This document shows positions 54,935 to 62,849 of a stretch of 64,000 bases of DNA, one piece after another (the stretch's first letter is position 1; each line of letters starts with the position of its first letter). The DNA is taken from positions 248,001-312,000 of the forward strand of contig CANLXA010000005.1 of the NCBI GenBank assembly GCA_947494975.1. Direction: 5' to 3'. The notes under the pieces were generated by a model. That model did no database searches, was not told the origin of the DNA, and was given only the letters and a program-made list of their open reading frames with translations. This DNA comes from an uncultured Roseicyclus sp. Its GTDB lineage: Bacteria; Pseudomonadota; Alphaproteobacteria; Rhodobacterales; Rhodobacteraceae. Made by a program: the position numbers and the translations under genes.

Positions 54935-55303
54935 ATGTTTAAGAAAACTTTCACCGCCCTCGCCCTCGTCGCCGCAACCGCCGCCACGACCGTCCCCGCC
55001 GCCGCAAATGGCCAGATCAGCTTCGGCATCTCGGCCCAGAACCAGCAGGAACAGGACCTGATCACCGGCGGCCTCGCCCTCTTCCAGATCGCCAATGGCG
55101 CCGACCCGGCCCAGGTTCTGACCAACGTGGCCACCGGCGGTGATATCGGCGTGGTCCACCAGGAAGGCAACGGCCACAACGGCTCCATCGCCCAGGGCAA
55201 TGGCGGCAACGCAGCTGGCCTCTTCCAGTTCGGCAACAACACCAACGGTCACATCGCCCAGAACGGCGGCGAAGGCGACCTGGTCTTCACCTTCGGCTGG
55301 TAA
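54935..55303 (+). CDS. Second curlin-like protein, short (possible nucleator or minor subunit)
   Basis: A 122-residue secreted protein with a signal peptide (about residues 1-25, ending PAAAN). A non-repeat part (residues 26-65) precedes two 22-residue curlin units (QEGNGHNGSIAQ... and QFGNNTNGHIAQ...). It ends in a hydrophobic DLVFTFGW. Fewer repeats and a distinct tail suggest a CsgB-like nucleator or a capping subunit rather than the main fibre. It is the third gene of the curli operon. Confidence 0.78.
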   Translation: MFKKTFTALALVAATAATTVPAAANGQISFGISAQNQQEQDLITGGLALFQIANGADPAQVLTNVATGGDIGVVHQEGNGHNGSIAQGNGGNAAGLFQFGNNTNGHIAQNGGEGDLVFTFGW

Positions 55304-55345
55304 TCAGCCCCCACCCATTCCGGTCCCCTTCGGGGGGTCGGATAC

Positions 55346-55399
55346 CCGGACGCCCAATCGACCCTAGCCCCCGTTTCCCCCGACTGATTGGGCGTCCGG
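55346..55399 (+). repeat. Perfect 14-base inverted repeat after the curli operon
   Basis: CCGGACGCCCAATC (55346-55359) and GATTGGGCGTCCGG (55386-55399) pair perfectly around a 26-base C-rich loop. No T-run follows immediately. With the terminator at 55487 it would form the structured 3' end of the curli message or a separate small RNA. Confidence 0.6.
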
Positions 55400-55486
55400 A
55401 CCTGAAATTCCTTATCCCACCCCCCTTCGTGGCGATAATCCCTCCTTCCTCCGGGAAGATTCTGTCCCTCAGACGTGTCCCCAACT

Positions 55487-55514
55487 TCCCCGGCCTCTGC
55501 GCCGGGGATTTTTT
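55487..55514 (+). terminator. Rho-independent terminator
   Basis: An 8-base stem TCCCCGGC / GCCGGGGA (55487-55494 and 55501-55508), a 6-base loop and a T-run at 55509-55514. It is 180 bases after the second curlin gene, the nearest upstream gene on this strand. Confidence 0.8.
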
Positions 55515-55560
55515 CCGTTGTGCCGCTCGTATGAGCGAAACCGCTGGTTTGCATTGCTAA

Positions 55561-55582
55561 TTTCGGCGTGAACCTGCCGAAA
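55561..55582. promoter_or_regulatory. Inverted repeat upstream of the Hint gene
   Basis: TTTCGGC-N8-GCCGAAA, a perfect 7-base inverted repeat 88 bases before the GTG start of the Hint protein. It could be an operator. It belongs to the 366-base spacer after the curli genes, in which nothing else beyond the hairpin and terminator was found. Confidence 0.35.
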
Positions 55583-55669
55583 CAGACTGTTTCCACGGCG
55601 CCCCTCTCGCGTTCCGGACCGGATTGATACCTTGTATACAGCTTATCCCCGCGAACGGATGGCTCCCCT

Positions 55670-56986
55670 GTGCCCGTGTTCCTGACTCTCAGCGACTCGA
55701 ACATATTCGATCCGGGTTTCTGGAGCGGTCAAACGGTGAGCGCCGACAGCACGATCAATGCCTCCAATGTCAGCGACACGATCCAGATCATCCTGACCGG
55801 CAATTCGATCACCTTTATCGACACCACGGACGGGTCGACCTTCGTCGTCACCGATACGCCCACACCCGGCAGTGATGCGGTTCTGGCGGGCGGGTCGTTC
55901 AGCCAGATCGTCGAGTTTCGCGGCAACGATGCCGATAACAGCGCCAGCGGCTCGGTCGGGCTGGATTCGCAGGGCTATATCGGCGGGTCCGGAAACGACA
56001 CCTTCACCGATGACGGGGCCGATGGCGGGCAGATGCGCGGCGGCGGGGGCGACGACACGCTGACCGGCGGCACCGGCGACAATCAGATCCGCGGCGGGGC
56101 CGGCGATGACCTGCTGATCGGCGGATCGGGCAACAACAACCTGCGCGGTGGCTCGGGCGACGACACCCTGATCGGCGATCAGGGTTCGGGCAATCTTCTC
56201 GGCGGCAGCGGCGAAGACCTGATCGTGACGTCGCTGTTCACCACGTTCGTCGATGGCGGCAGCGGCACCGATGCAATGGTGATCCCGGAAGGCGCCACCT
56301 TCACGCCGTTTTCCCCCGGGGCCACTGGCGGCACCGTCACCGTCACGTTGCCTGACGGATCGACCCGGAATTTCACCTATACCAACATTGCCGCGGAGAA
56401 TATCACCGTGGCCTGTTTTGCGGCGGGCACCCGCATCGCGACCGTCGAGGGCCAGACCAGGGTTGAGGATTTGCGCGCTGGCGACCGGATCGTGACCCTT
56501 GGCACCGGCACCAAGACCCTACGGTGGATCGGTCACCGCACCGTGCCGGCCGAGGGCGTTTTCGCTCCGATCCGGTTTGCAACAGGGGCGCTCGACAATG
56601 ATCGCCCGCTCCTGGTGTCGCCCGAACACCGGATGCTGGTGCAGGGCTGGCGCTGCCAGCTTCTGTTCGGCAAGGATGAGGTGCTCTGCGCCGCCAAGCA
56701 TCTTGTCGATGGTGATCGGATCACGCGCGCCCCGCGCGGGCTGGTGACCTATTTTCATCTCATGTTCGACACCCATCAGATCGTCTTCGCCAACGGCGCC
56801 CCGGCCGAAAGCCTGTTCATGGGGGATTACCAGCTCTCCCGCGATCCCGAGCTTTACAAGGAGCTGTTGACGCTCTTCCCCGAGCTTGCCGATCGCGCGC
56901 ATCCCACCCGACGGATCGCGCGCGAACCCCTGCGCCGGTTTGAGGCCACGGCGCTCCAGGACGTCCGTGGCCGGTCGGGCTCATAG
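55670..56986 (+). CDS. RTX-type repeat protein with a Hint (hedgehog/intein) domain
   Basis: A 438-residue protein starting at a GTG. There is no classical signal peptide. Residues about 100-190 contain Gly/Asp-rich nonapeptide repeats (GGGGDDTLTGG, GGAGDDLLIGG, GGSGDDTLIGD), the calcium-binding pattern of RTX proteins secreted by type I systems. A Hint domain follows (about residues 247-400) starting at Cys249 (ACFAAGTRIATVEG) and including DLRAGDRIVTLG, then THQIVFANGAPAESLF. Such domains cleave or splice via the Cys; the usual splicing Asn-plus-nucleophile end is not obvious. This combination is common in Rhodobacterales; the function is unknown. Confidence 0.82.
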   Translation: MPVFLTLSDSNIFDPGFWSGQTVSADSTINASNVSDTIQIILTGNSITFIDTTDGSTFVVTDTPTPGSDAVLAGGSFSQIVEFRGNDADNSASGSVGLDSQGYIGGSGNDTFTDDGADGGQMRGGGGDDTLTGGTGDNQIRGGAGDDLLIGGSGNNNLRGGSGDDTLIGDQGSGNLLGGSGEDLIVTSLFTTFVDGGSGTDAMVIPEGATFTPFSPGATGGTVTVTLPDGSTRNFTYTNIAAENITVACFAAGTRIATVEGQTRVEDLRAGDRIVTLGTGTKTLRWIGHRTVPAEGVFAPIRFATGALDNDRPLLVSPEHRMLVQGWRCQLLFGKDEVLCAAKHLVDGDRITRAPRGLVTYFHLMFDTHQIVFANGAPAESLFMGDYQLSRDPELYKELLTLFPELADRAHPTRRIAREPLRRFEATALQDVRGRSGS

Positions 56987-57028
56987 GTCCCGCTGGTCGC
57001 CGCCGATACGCCGTGGCATCACCGCCCC

Positions 57029-57463
57029 ATGCCGATCATCCACAAAGCCGTCGCCTGTGTTGTCCGCCGCGATCCGGGGCAGGGGCCTGCCCTCCTGTGT
57101 TTCCGCCACCCGCTGGCGGGTGTGCAGATCCCGAAGGGGACGGTTGAGGATGGCGAGGATATCGCCGCCGCCACCCTCCGCGAGTTGGAGGAGGAAACCG
57201 GCCTCACCCTCACCACCGCGCCCGACTTCATCGGCACCTGGGATCGCGATTTTGCCGACGGCGTCGTGCACCGCTGGCATATCGGCCTGCTGCCCGCACC
57301 GGACGGCGGGCCCGACACATGGCGGCACCGGGCCAGCGGCAGCCCGGCGGAGGACGGGCTGATCTTTGATCTCCATTGGCTGCCCGTCGATGGACGGCTT
57401 CCTGCGCGCCTCGATCCGCTTTTCGCCCCCGCCGCACGCCTCATCGCTGCGGCACTGGCCTGA
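57029..57463 (+). CDS. Nudix hydrolase
   Basis: A 144-residue Nudix enzyme. The Nudix box is complete: GTVEDGEDIAAATLRELEEE followed by TGL, matching G-x5-E-x7-RE-x2-EE-x-G. It hydrolyses a nucleoside diphosphate linked to another group; the substrate cannot be named. It is 42 bases after the Hint gene on the same strand and 73 bases before the MFS gene. Confidence 0.9.
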   Translation: MPIIHKAVACVVRRDPGQGPALLCFRHPLAGVQIPKGTVEDGEDIAAATLRELEEETGLTLTTAPDFIGTWDRDFADGVVHRWHIGLLPAPDGGPDTWRHRASGSPAEDGLIFDLHWLPVDGRLPARLDPLFAPAARLIAAALA

Positions 57464-57536
57464 GCCACCGGCCATTGCGCTGCCCGCCCCGCCGTGCGAC
57501 GCATCGCCTGCACGCTCCGCCACAGGACTACGCCGC

Positions 57537-58709
57537 ATGGCCCGCTTGCCCCTCGCCTCGCTCGCGCCCTTTCTGCTCCTGCTCTTCATCCAGACGTTGG
57601 CGAATTCCGCGCTGATCCCGTTCATGGGCTTCTTCCTGATCGACGCGCTCGGCCATCCCCCCTGGATGCTCTCGGTCTATTCGGGGCTCGCGGTTTCCCT
57701 AACGGTCACTGCCAACCGCGCCTTCGGGCGCCGCATCGATGCCGGCGCGCGGGTGTTTCCCCTGATCGGCCTGGCGGCCTCCGGCTATCTGATTGCCACG
57801 CTGTCGCTCAGCCTCTCGCCCACACTTCCGGTTATGCTGACGCTCGGCGTCATCGGCCTCGGTCTCAGCTCCAGCGCGATTTCCACGATGTTCAGCTTCG
57901 GGGGGCACCTGGCCGAAGGCCGGCAGATCGACCGGAGCCGGTTCAACGCCTATATGCGGGCCACCACCTCCACCGCCTGGATGATCGGTCCGGCCATGAG
58001 CTTCCTCGTCGCCGATTGGCTTGGCCCCGCCATGGTCTTCCGCGTCGCACTCGGGCTATCGCTGATCTGGCTGGCGCTCTGGTGGATCAGCCTGCCGCGG
58101 GACGCATCAGCCGGGGCGCTGCCCGCACCCGCGGGCACACCAATGCTGGCAAACGCCAATACCGGCCTCTGGCTCGCCACGGCCTTCGTCTTCTGCCTTT
58201 CCGTCGCCCACGCCCTCACCTTCTCCGCCCTGCCGCTCTTCTATGTGCAGGAGGTCGGCCTGCCCGATTTCGCCCCCGGCGCGGCATTCAGCGTGAAAAC
58301 CTTCGTGGAGGTCTTCGCGATCTTCTCCACACCCGCGCTGATGGCCCGCTTCGGCACAGCAAGAGTCCTCCTGGCCACAACCGGACTCGCCATTGGCACG
58401 ATCCTCTTCCTCAGCTCCATCACCACCCTGCCGCAAATGATCCTCGGCGCGGCGATGGAGGGGCTCTATTACGGCCTCTTCGCCAGCCTCGGGATCAGCT
58501 ACGTGCAAAGCTTCGCCCGCGACCGGCCCGCCCAGGCCACGGCGATCTACTGGAACACGCTCATGGTCAGCGGCCTTCTGGCCGGCCCCGCCGTGGGCCT
58601 CATCGCCCAACTCACCGATTTCCAGACGGTGATCCAATCGGCCTCTCTCGTCGCCGCCTTCGCCGCCCTGGTCCTGCTGGCGGGCATGCGCCAGCGCAAA
58701 CCGGCCTGA
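57537..58709 (+). CDS. Major facilitator superfamily transporter
   Basis: A 390-residue membrane protein with about 12 helices. A YSGLAVSLTVTANRAFGRRI segment links helices 2 and 3, and a similar pseudo-repeat lies in the second half. It resembles SetA/ProP-type sugar-efflux MFS proteins (LVSIYWNTLMVSG-type region: TAIYWNTLMVSGLLAGPAVG), but the substrate is not certain. The start at 57537 gives a family-like N-terminus; the longer frame overlaps the Nudix gene. Confidence 0.85.
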   Translation: MARLPLASLAPFLLLLFIQTLANSALIPFMGFFLIDALGHPPWMLSVYSGLAVSLTVTANRAFGRRIDAGARVFPLIGLAASGYLIATLSLSLSPTLPVMLTLGVIGLGLSSSAISTMFSFGGHLAEGRQIDRSRFNAYMRATTSTAWMIGPAMSFLVADWLGPAMVFRVALGLSLIWLALWWISLPRDASAGALPAPAGTPMLANANTGLWLATAFVFCLSVAHALTFSALPLFYVQEVGLPDFAPGAAFSVKTFVEVFAIFSTPALMARFGTARVLLATTGLAIGTILFLSSITTLPQMILGAAMEGLYYGLFASLGISYVQSFARDRPAQATAIYWNTLMVSGLLAGPAVGLIAQLTDFQTVIQSASLVAAFAALVLLAGMRQRKPA

Positions 58710-58812
58710 TCCCCTTCATCTTGGCAAAAAACTCAAACACCCGGCCCGCCAAACCCACAGGTCCCACCGATAAGGCGCACGGGTCTTGGTGCGCGTCCCG
58801 CCCAAAACCCGC

Positions 58813-59712
58813 CTATCGGCCCAGATGCAATTCCCCGCGGGATTTCGCCAAGGCGATCTGCTTCTGCCGCTCCCGGAACCGCGCCCGGTCCGCATCGGAA
58901 TGCAGGTCAATGCAGCGATGGCACGACACACCCTCTTCAAAATCCACCCGCGCCCGATCCGCCTCCGTGATCGGCTGGCGGCAGGCCCGGCAGAGCCCAT
59001 AGGGCAATTCCTGCAGCCCATGGCCCACGGCCACCCGTTCATCGAACACGAAACAGCCGCCCTGCCACAGGCTCTGCTCCTCCGGCACCTCTTCGAGGTA
59101 TTTCAGGATGCCCCCCCTCAGGTGGAACACCTCCTCCACCCCCTGCGATTTCAGGTAAGCCGTGGACTTCTCACACCGGATCCCGCCGGTGCAGAACATC
59201 GCAATCCGCTTGTTCCCCAACCGCGCCTTGTTGGCCTCCCACCAGGCCGGGAAATCCCGAAAGCTCTCGGTCTGCGGATCAATCGCGCCCTCGAACGTGC
59301 CGATCTCCACCTCATAGGCGTTGCGCGTATCGATCACCGCCACATCCGGCGCGCGGATCAGATCATTCCACTCCGCCGCGTCCACATGCGTCCCGACCGA
59401 CGCGGGGTCGAGCCCCGGCGCGCCCATCGTCACAATCTCTTTCTTCAGCCGCACTTTCAGGCGTCCAAAGGGCGGCGCCTCCGCATGGCTCTCTTTCCAC
59501 TCCAGCTCGGCAAAGCCCGGCAAGGCGCGAATATGCGCCAGCACCGCATCGATGCCTTCGCGCGATCCCGCAATCGTTCCGTTGATCCCCTCCGGCGCGA
59601 TCAGAAGCGAGCCCTTCACCCCCGCGCTGCACGCAACAGCCGCCAGCGGCCCCTTCACGGCAGAAGGGTCCGGCACACGGGCGAAATGGTAGAGGGCCGC
59701 GACGGTGAACAT
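58813..59712 (-). CDS. trhO: tRNA uridine(34) hydroxylase TrhO (rhodanese-related)
   Basis: A 299-residue protein matching TrhO/YceA. The N-terminal domain has EGINGTIAGSREGIDAVLAH. The rhodanese domain has VIDTRNAYEVEIGTFEGAID and the active-site loop MFCTGGIRCEKSTAYLKSQG with its Cys. The C-terminal part carries several Cys for metal (CRACRQPITEADR, CHRCIDLHSD). TrhO makes 5-hydroxyuridine at the tRNA wobble position. It is convergent with the MFS gene. Confidence 0.93.
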   Translation of the reverse strand: MFTVAALYHFARVPDPSAVKGPLAAVACSAGVKGSLLIAPEGINGTIAGSREGIDAVLAHIRALPGFAELEWKESHAEAPPFGRLKVRLKKEIVTMGAPGLDPASVGTHVDAAEWNDLIRAPDVAVIDTRNAYEVEIGTFEGAIDPQTESFRDFPAWWEANKARLGNKRIAMFCTGGIRCEKSTAYLKSQGVEEVFHLRGGILKYLEEVPEEQSLWQGGCFVFDERVAVGHGLQELPYGLCRACRQPITEADRARVDFEEGVSCHRCIDLHSDADRARFRERQKQIALAKSRGELHLGR

Positions 59713-59748
59713 GGGCGATCAGATACGCTCAGATTGCCGCGGCTTCAA

Positions 59749-60120
59749 TCAGGCGGATCGTGGCAACAACCCCACCGCGCGCGCCTTCGGATGCGCCAGC
59801 CGCTCGGCACCATACCCGGCCCGCGTCACCGCTTCCATCGTCAGGTCCGCATTCTCGGCCACAAACGTGTCGCTATCCTCGTCGCCCATTCGCTCGGCGA
59901 CCAGCGACAGGAAGGCCAGCGTCAGCGTCGCGTTGAACTTCTCCGGTGCGCCCGCCGCCGTGGCCGACGCCCGGATCCCATCGGCATAGTGATGCGCGGC
60001 CTCAAAGAACTCCCACCGGCGCAACGCCGCATGGGCCGTCCCCAGATGATCCCTATGGCTGAATCCGGTGCACGGCACCTGACCGGACAGGATCGTGTCC
60101 AGCATATGATCGTATTTCAC
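59749..60120 (-). CDS. Conserved hypothetical protein, 123 residues
   Basis: A soluble helical protein with a His/Asp-containing motif (GFSHRDHLGTAHAALRRWEF) and a later EKFNATLTLAFLSLVAERM segment. I recall a conserved family of unknown function with the FSHRDH start and a similar centre, but cannot name it. It overlaps the RHH-like gene by four bases, so the two form a small operon. Confidence 0.72.
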   Translation of the reverse strand: MKYDHMLDTILSGQVPCTGFSHRDHLGTAHAALRRWEFFEAAHHYADGIRASATAAGAPEKFNATLTLAFLSLVAERMGDEDSDTFVAENADLTMEAVTRAGYGAERLAHPKARAVGLLPRSA

Positions 60121-60365
60121 TGGAACTCCTCCTCCAGCCCGTGCGCATCGGCCGAGGTCAGTTGCAGCCCATAGACCTCCCGCAACGCCTCGATCTTGCC
60201 GCGCGTCTCCTCACCGAAGACCAGCTTCCCGTCGAAGGCGTGCAGCGCCATGCACTCCACCAATTCGCTCATGGAAATATCCAGATATTCCGCCGTGCCC
60301 TTCAGCACCTTCACCATGCGCTTTTCCAGCCGCAGGCCCGTCTGCATTCGCTCAATCTTTTTCAT
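60117..60365 (-). CDS. RHH-like small DNA-binding protein
   Basis: An 82-residue protein. The first 50 residues look like a ribbon-helix-helix domain (GLRLEKRMVKVLKGTAEYLD, then ISMSELVECMALHAF). The rest is acidic and helical. It is the first gene of a two-gene operon. A 10-base palindrome TGTCATGACA lies 23 bases upstream of its start, as expected for an autorepressor. It is not a firm toxin-antitoxin pair: the partner has no toxin signature. Confidence 0.68.
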   Translation of the reverse strand: MKKIERMQTGLRLEKRMVKVLKGTAEYLDISMSELVECMALHAFDGKLVFGEETRGKIEALREVYGLQLTSADAHGLEEEFQ

Positions 60366-60387
60366 GGTTCCACATTAGCGCGATTCG

Positions 60388-60397
60388 TGTCATGACA
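60388..60397. promoter_or_regulatory. Palindrome upstream of the RHH-like operon
   Basis: TGTCATGACA is a perfect 10-base palindrome between the divergent RHH-like gene and pncA. On the minus strand it overlaps a TTGTCA-like -35, with TAATGT as a possible -10 15 bases on. An RHH dimer-of-dimers site is plausible. Confidence 0.4.
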
Positions 60398-60410
60398 ACA
60401 AGACAACAGA

Positions 60411-60438
60411 TTGCACTGACCTGTGCAAGGCGTAGATT
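60411..60438 (+). promoter_or_regulatory. pncA promoter with operator-like inverted repeat
   Basis: TTGCAC-N6-GTGCAA (60411-60428) is a perfect inverted repeat whose left arm works as a -35 (TTGCAC). A -10 TAGATT lies at 60433-60438 after 16 bases. The start codon follows at 60467. Repressor control of nicotinamidase is suggested. Confidence 0.5.
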
Positions 60439-60466
60439 GCCCCCATCGCTTCATAGGGGATCAAAC

Positions 60467-61060
60467 ATGACCCACGCCCTCCTCGTCATCGACGTGCAAA
60501 ACGATTTCTGCCCCGGCGGCGCTTTGGCCGTGCCCGAGGGTGACCTGATCGTCCCCGGCATCAACGCGCTTATGGCAGACTTCCCCGCCGTCATCCTGAC
60601 GCAGGATTGGCATCCGGCGGGCCATTCCTCCTTCGCCTCGACCCACAATGCCGAGCCGATGACCATGACCGACATGCCCTACGGCCCGCAGGTCCTCTGG
60701 CCCGACCATTGCATCCAGGGCTCCATCGGCGCGCAGTTCCACCCCGACCTCACCGTGGACCGCGCGGACCTCATCATCCGCAAGGGCTACAACCCCGCCA
60801 TCGACAGCTATTCCGCCTTCTTCGAGAACGACCATACAACGCCCACGGGCCTTGAAGGCTATCTCCGCACACGCGGCATCACCGACCTCACCATGGTCGG
60901 CCTCGCCACCGATTTCTGCGTGAACTTCTCCGCCGTGGATGCCGCGAAACTGGGCTTCACCGTCACCGTGCGGGAGGATCTGACCCGCGCCATCGACTTC
61001 GACGGCTCGCTCACCGCCGCGCGAGAGGGGATGCACGCCGCCGGTGTCGTGCTGGCATGA
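60467..61060 (+). CDS. pncA: Nicotinamidase (PncA family)
   Basis: A 197-residue enzyme that turns nicotinamide into nicotinate for NAD recycling. Conserved elements are VIDVQNDFCPGGALAVPEGD with the catalytic Asp, the metal-binding DWHPAGHSSFA, LWPDHCIQGSIGAQFHPDL, and VGLATDFCVNFSAVDAAKLG with the nucleophilic Cys. I start at 60467, giving MTHALLVIDVQ. It overlaps the next gene by four bases (ATGA). Confidence 0.93.
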   Translation: MTHALLVIDVQNDFCPGGALAVPEGDLIVPGINALMADFPAVILTQDWHPAGHSSFASTHNAEPMTMTDMPYGPQVLWPDHCIQGSIGAQFHPDLTVDRADLIIRKGYNPAIDSYSAFFENDHTTPTGLEGYLRTRGITDLTMVGLATDFCVNFSAVDAAKLGFTVTVREDLTRAIDFDGSLTAAREGMHAAGVVLA

Positions 61061-61848
61061 TCCCGCACCTCGCCAGCCGGATCGCGGAAGCTCTCTCCGA
61101 GGTCCACCAGATCCGCGCCATATTTCTCGGCGGCAGCCATGGGACCGGCACGGCTGACGCCTACAGCGACATCGATTTCGTGATCGTGACGGAAGCGGGC
61201 CTCACGGACGACATCGCGGCGCTCTGGCGGGACACGCTGTCCGATCTCGGTCAGCTGGTTCTCTGGCGCGACCGCTCCGTCGCGCCGACGCTTATCAACG
61301 CCATCCTCGCGCCCGACATACGGGTCGACGCGCTGGTCCTGCAACCGGACCAGCTGGGTCGGCACACGCAAGATGGCGTGCAGGTCCTGCTTGATCGGGA
61401 CGCGCTCTACGACACGCTCCCGCCGACCCCGCCCGCGCCGCAGCGCGATATCCGCCGCCATGCCTACCAGTTCGAGGAATTCATCCGCATCCTCGCCCTT
61501 CTGCCCCTCGTCGTCGGGCGGCAGGAATTCATCAACGGCGTCACCGGGCTGACCCACCTGCGCCGACTCCTGATCGACCTTCTGATCGCCGAGGCGGGCA
61601 TACCCTATCGCGGTGGCGCGCTGGTTCTGAACCCGCGCCTGACACCCGCGCAGCGAAGGCTTCTGACCGATCTGCCGCCCCTGATCCCGACACGCGACGG
61701 CGTCATCGAAGCACATCGCGCCTACGCCGCCGCCTACCTGCCCCGCGCACGGGCCTTCGCAAAGGCGGAAGGCATCGATTGGCCCGCAGCGTTCGAGGAA
61801 GCCACGCTGACCAATCTCGAAAACACCCTCGGGCTGACGATCTACTGA
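61057..61848 (+). CDS. Nucleotidyltransferase-domain protein, unknown substrate
   Basis: A 263-residue protein with an N-terminal Pol-beta-type nucleotidyltransferase domain: IFLGGSHGTGTADAYSDIDF, with the Gly-Ser turn and the two metal-binding Asp of the Asp-x-Asp motif. The rest is helical, resembling aminoglycoside nucleotidyltransferases and similar two-domain proteins. No antibiotic specificity can be claimed. It is coupled to pncA by a four-base overlap and ends 7 bases inside the convergent mscS gene. Confidence 0.8.
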   Translation: MIPHLASRIAEALSEVHQIRAIFLGGSHGTGTADAYSDIDFVIVTEAGLTDDIAALWRDTLSDLGQLVLWRDRSVAPTLINAILAPDIRVDALVLQPDQLGRHTQDGVQVLLDRDALYDTLPPTPPAPQRDIRRHAYQFEEFIRILALLPLVVGRQEFINGVTGLTHLRRLLIDLLIAEAGIPYRGGALVLNPRLTPAQRRLLTDLPPLIPTRDGVIEAHRAYAAAYLPRARAFAKAEGIDWPAAFEEATLTNLENTLGLTIY

Positions 61849-62714
61849 TCCCCCTCGCCCCGCCGCGCCAGCGGCAACGGTTCCTTGAAGGTCAGCGTGC
61901 GATACGGGAACGGGATCTCGATGCCCGCATCTTCCAGCCCGCGCTTGACCGCGGCCACCACTTGATCGCGGGACCGGCGCACCTCGACAGGCTTGGACCC
62001 GGTCCACCACGTCACCTCGAAATCGATGCTGCTCGAGTTGAATTCCCGCGCGAAGATCTGGATCGGAAAGCCGTCGGTGATAACCGTGTCGCAGCCCTTC
62101 ACGGCATGGCGGATGACATCACGCGCCTTGTCGACATCCTCATCGTAGGCCACCCCGCAGATCACCGTGACGCGGCGCTGATCCTGATCCGTCCGGATCG
62201 TCAGCGGGTTCTTGAACAGCATCGCGTTCGGCACGATCACCAACTGCCCATCGGTCTGCCGGATATGGCTCTCGCGCACAGCGATCTGCGTCACCCGGCC
62301 CTCGATCCCTTCACATTCGATATGGTCCCCGATCCGCATCTTCTTGCGAAACAGGATGATGATCCCGGCCAGGAAATTCTCGAACACGTCCTTGAACGCG
62401 AACCCGATGGCAACCGACCCGATGCCAAGGCCCGCCAGAATGCTGGCCGGGGTCAGGTTCGGAAATACGATGACGGCCGCGATCATCAGGCCCAAAGTCC
62501 AGATCAGGATCGACAGGAACAGCGCCGCCAGCTCCTTCAAACTGGGGCGAATGCGCGAACTCGACAGCGCCTTGGACAACGCCCAGGTGCCAATCCGGTA
62601 GACCCCCCAGGTCAGCAGCAGGACGACGATTGCCAGCACGATCTGTGGCAACAACTCAATCATGCCGCGCGCCATCTCGCGCAGCTGCTCCGTCAGGATC
62701 GTGATCGGTTCCAA
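61842..62714 (-). CDS. Small-conductance mechanosensitive channel MscS
   Basis: A 290-residue MscS-type channel. Three N-terminal membrane helices come before the pore helix (SILAGLGIGSVAIGFAFKDV, then FENFLAGIIILFRKKMRIGD). The beta domain includes GRVTQIAVRESHIRQTDGQL, and the C-terminal part VPNAMLFKNPLTI. It releases solutes under hypo-osmotic shock. It stands alone on the minus strand; the divergent gene starts 135 bases away. Confidence 0.92.
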   Translation of the reverse strand: MEPITILTEQLREMARGMIELLPQIVLAIVVLLLTWGVYRIGTWALSKALSSSRIRPSLKELAALFLSILIWTLGLMIAAVIVFPNLTPASILAGLGIGSVAIGFAFKDVFENFLAGIIILFRKKMRIGDHIECEGIEGRVTQIAVRESHIRQTDGQLVIVPNAMLFKNPLTIRTDQDQRRVTVICGVAYDEDVDKARDVIRHAVKGCDTVITDGFPIQIFAREFNSSSIDFEVTWWTGSKPVEVRRSRDQVVAAVKRGLEDAGIEIPFPYRTLTFKEPLPLARRGEGDQ

Positions 62715-62849
62715 GGGGTGTTCTCCGTCTTATGCCCGGGTCAACGCATGGGCCCGGTCCGGAGTTCATTCCGCATCGCCGGAAAATGCCTTGCCGCGTA
62801 CCGGGAACGTCCCTAAACGGGCTCGAATTTCGTCTTGGGAGGGGCAAGA

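Noticed and set aside
58760-58825. Compound hairpin between the convergent MFS and trhO genes
   Set aside because: Arms are short or bulged and no T-run follows on either strand; not reliable as a terminator.
57494-59002. Plus-strand open frame of 502 residues overlapping the MFS gene and the end of trhO
   Set aside because: Composition is Arg/Pro/His-rich, typical of an out-of-frame shadow; the MFS frame carries the membrane helices.
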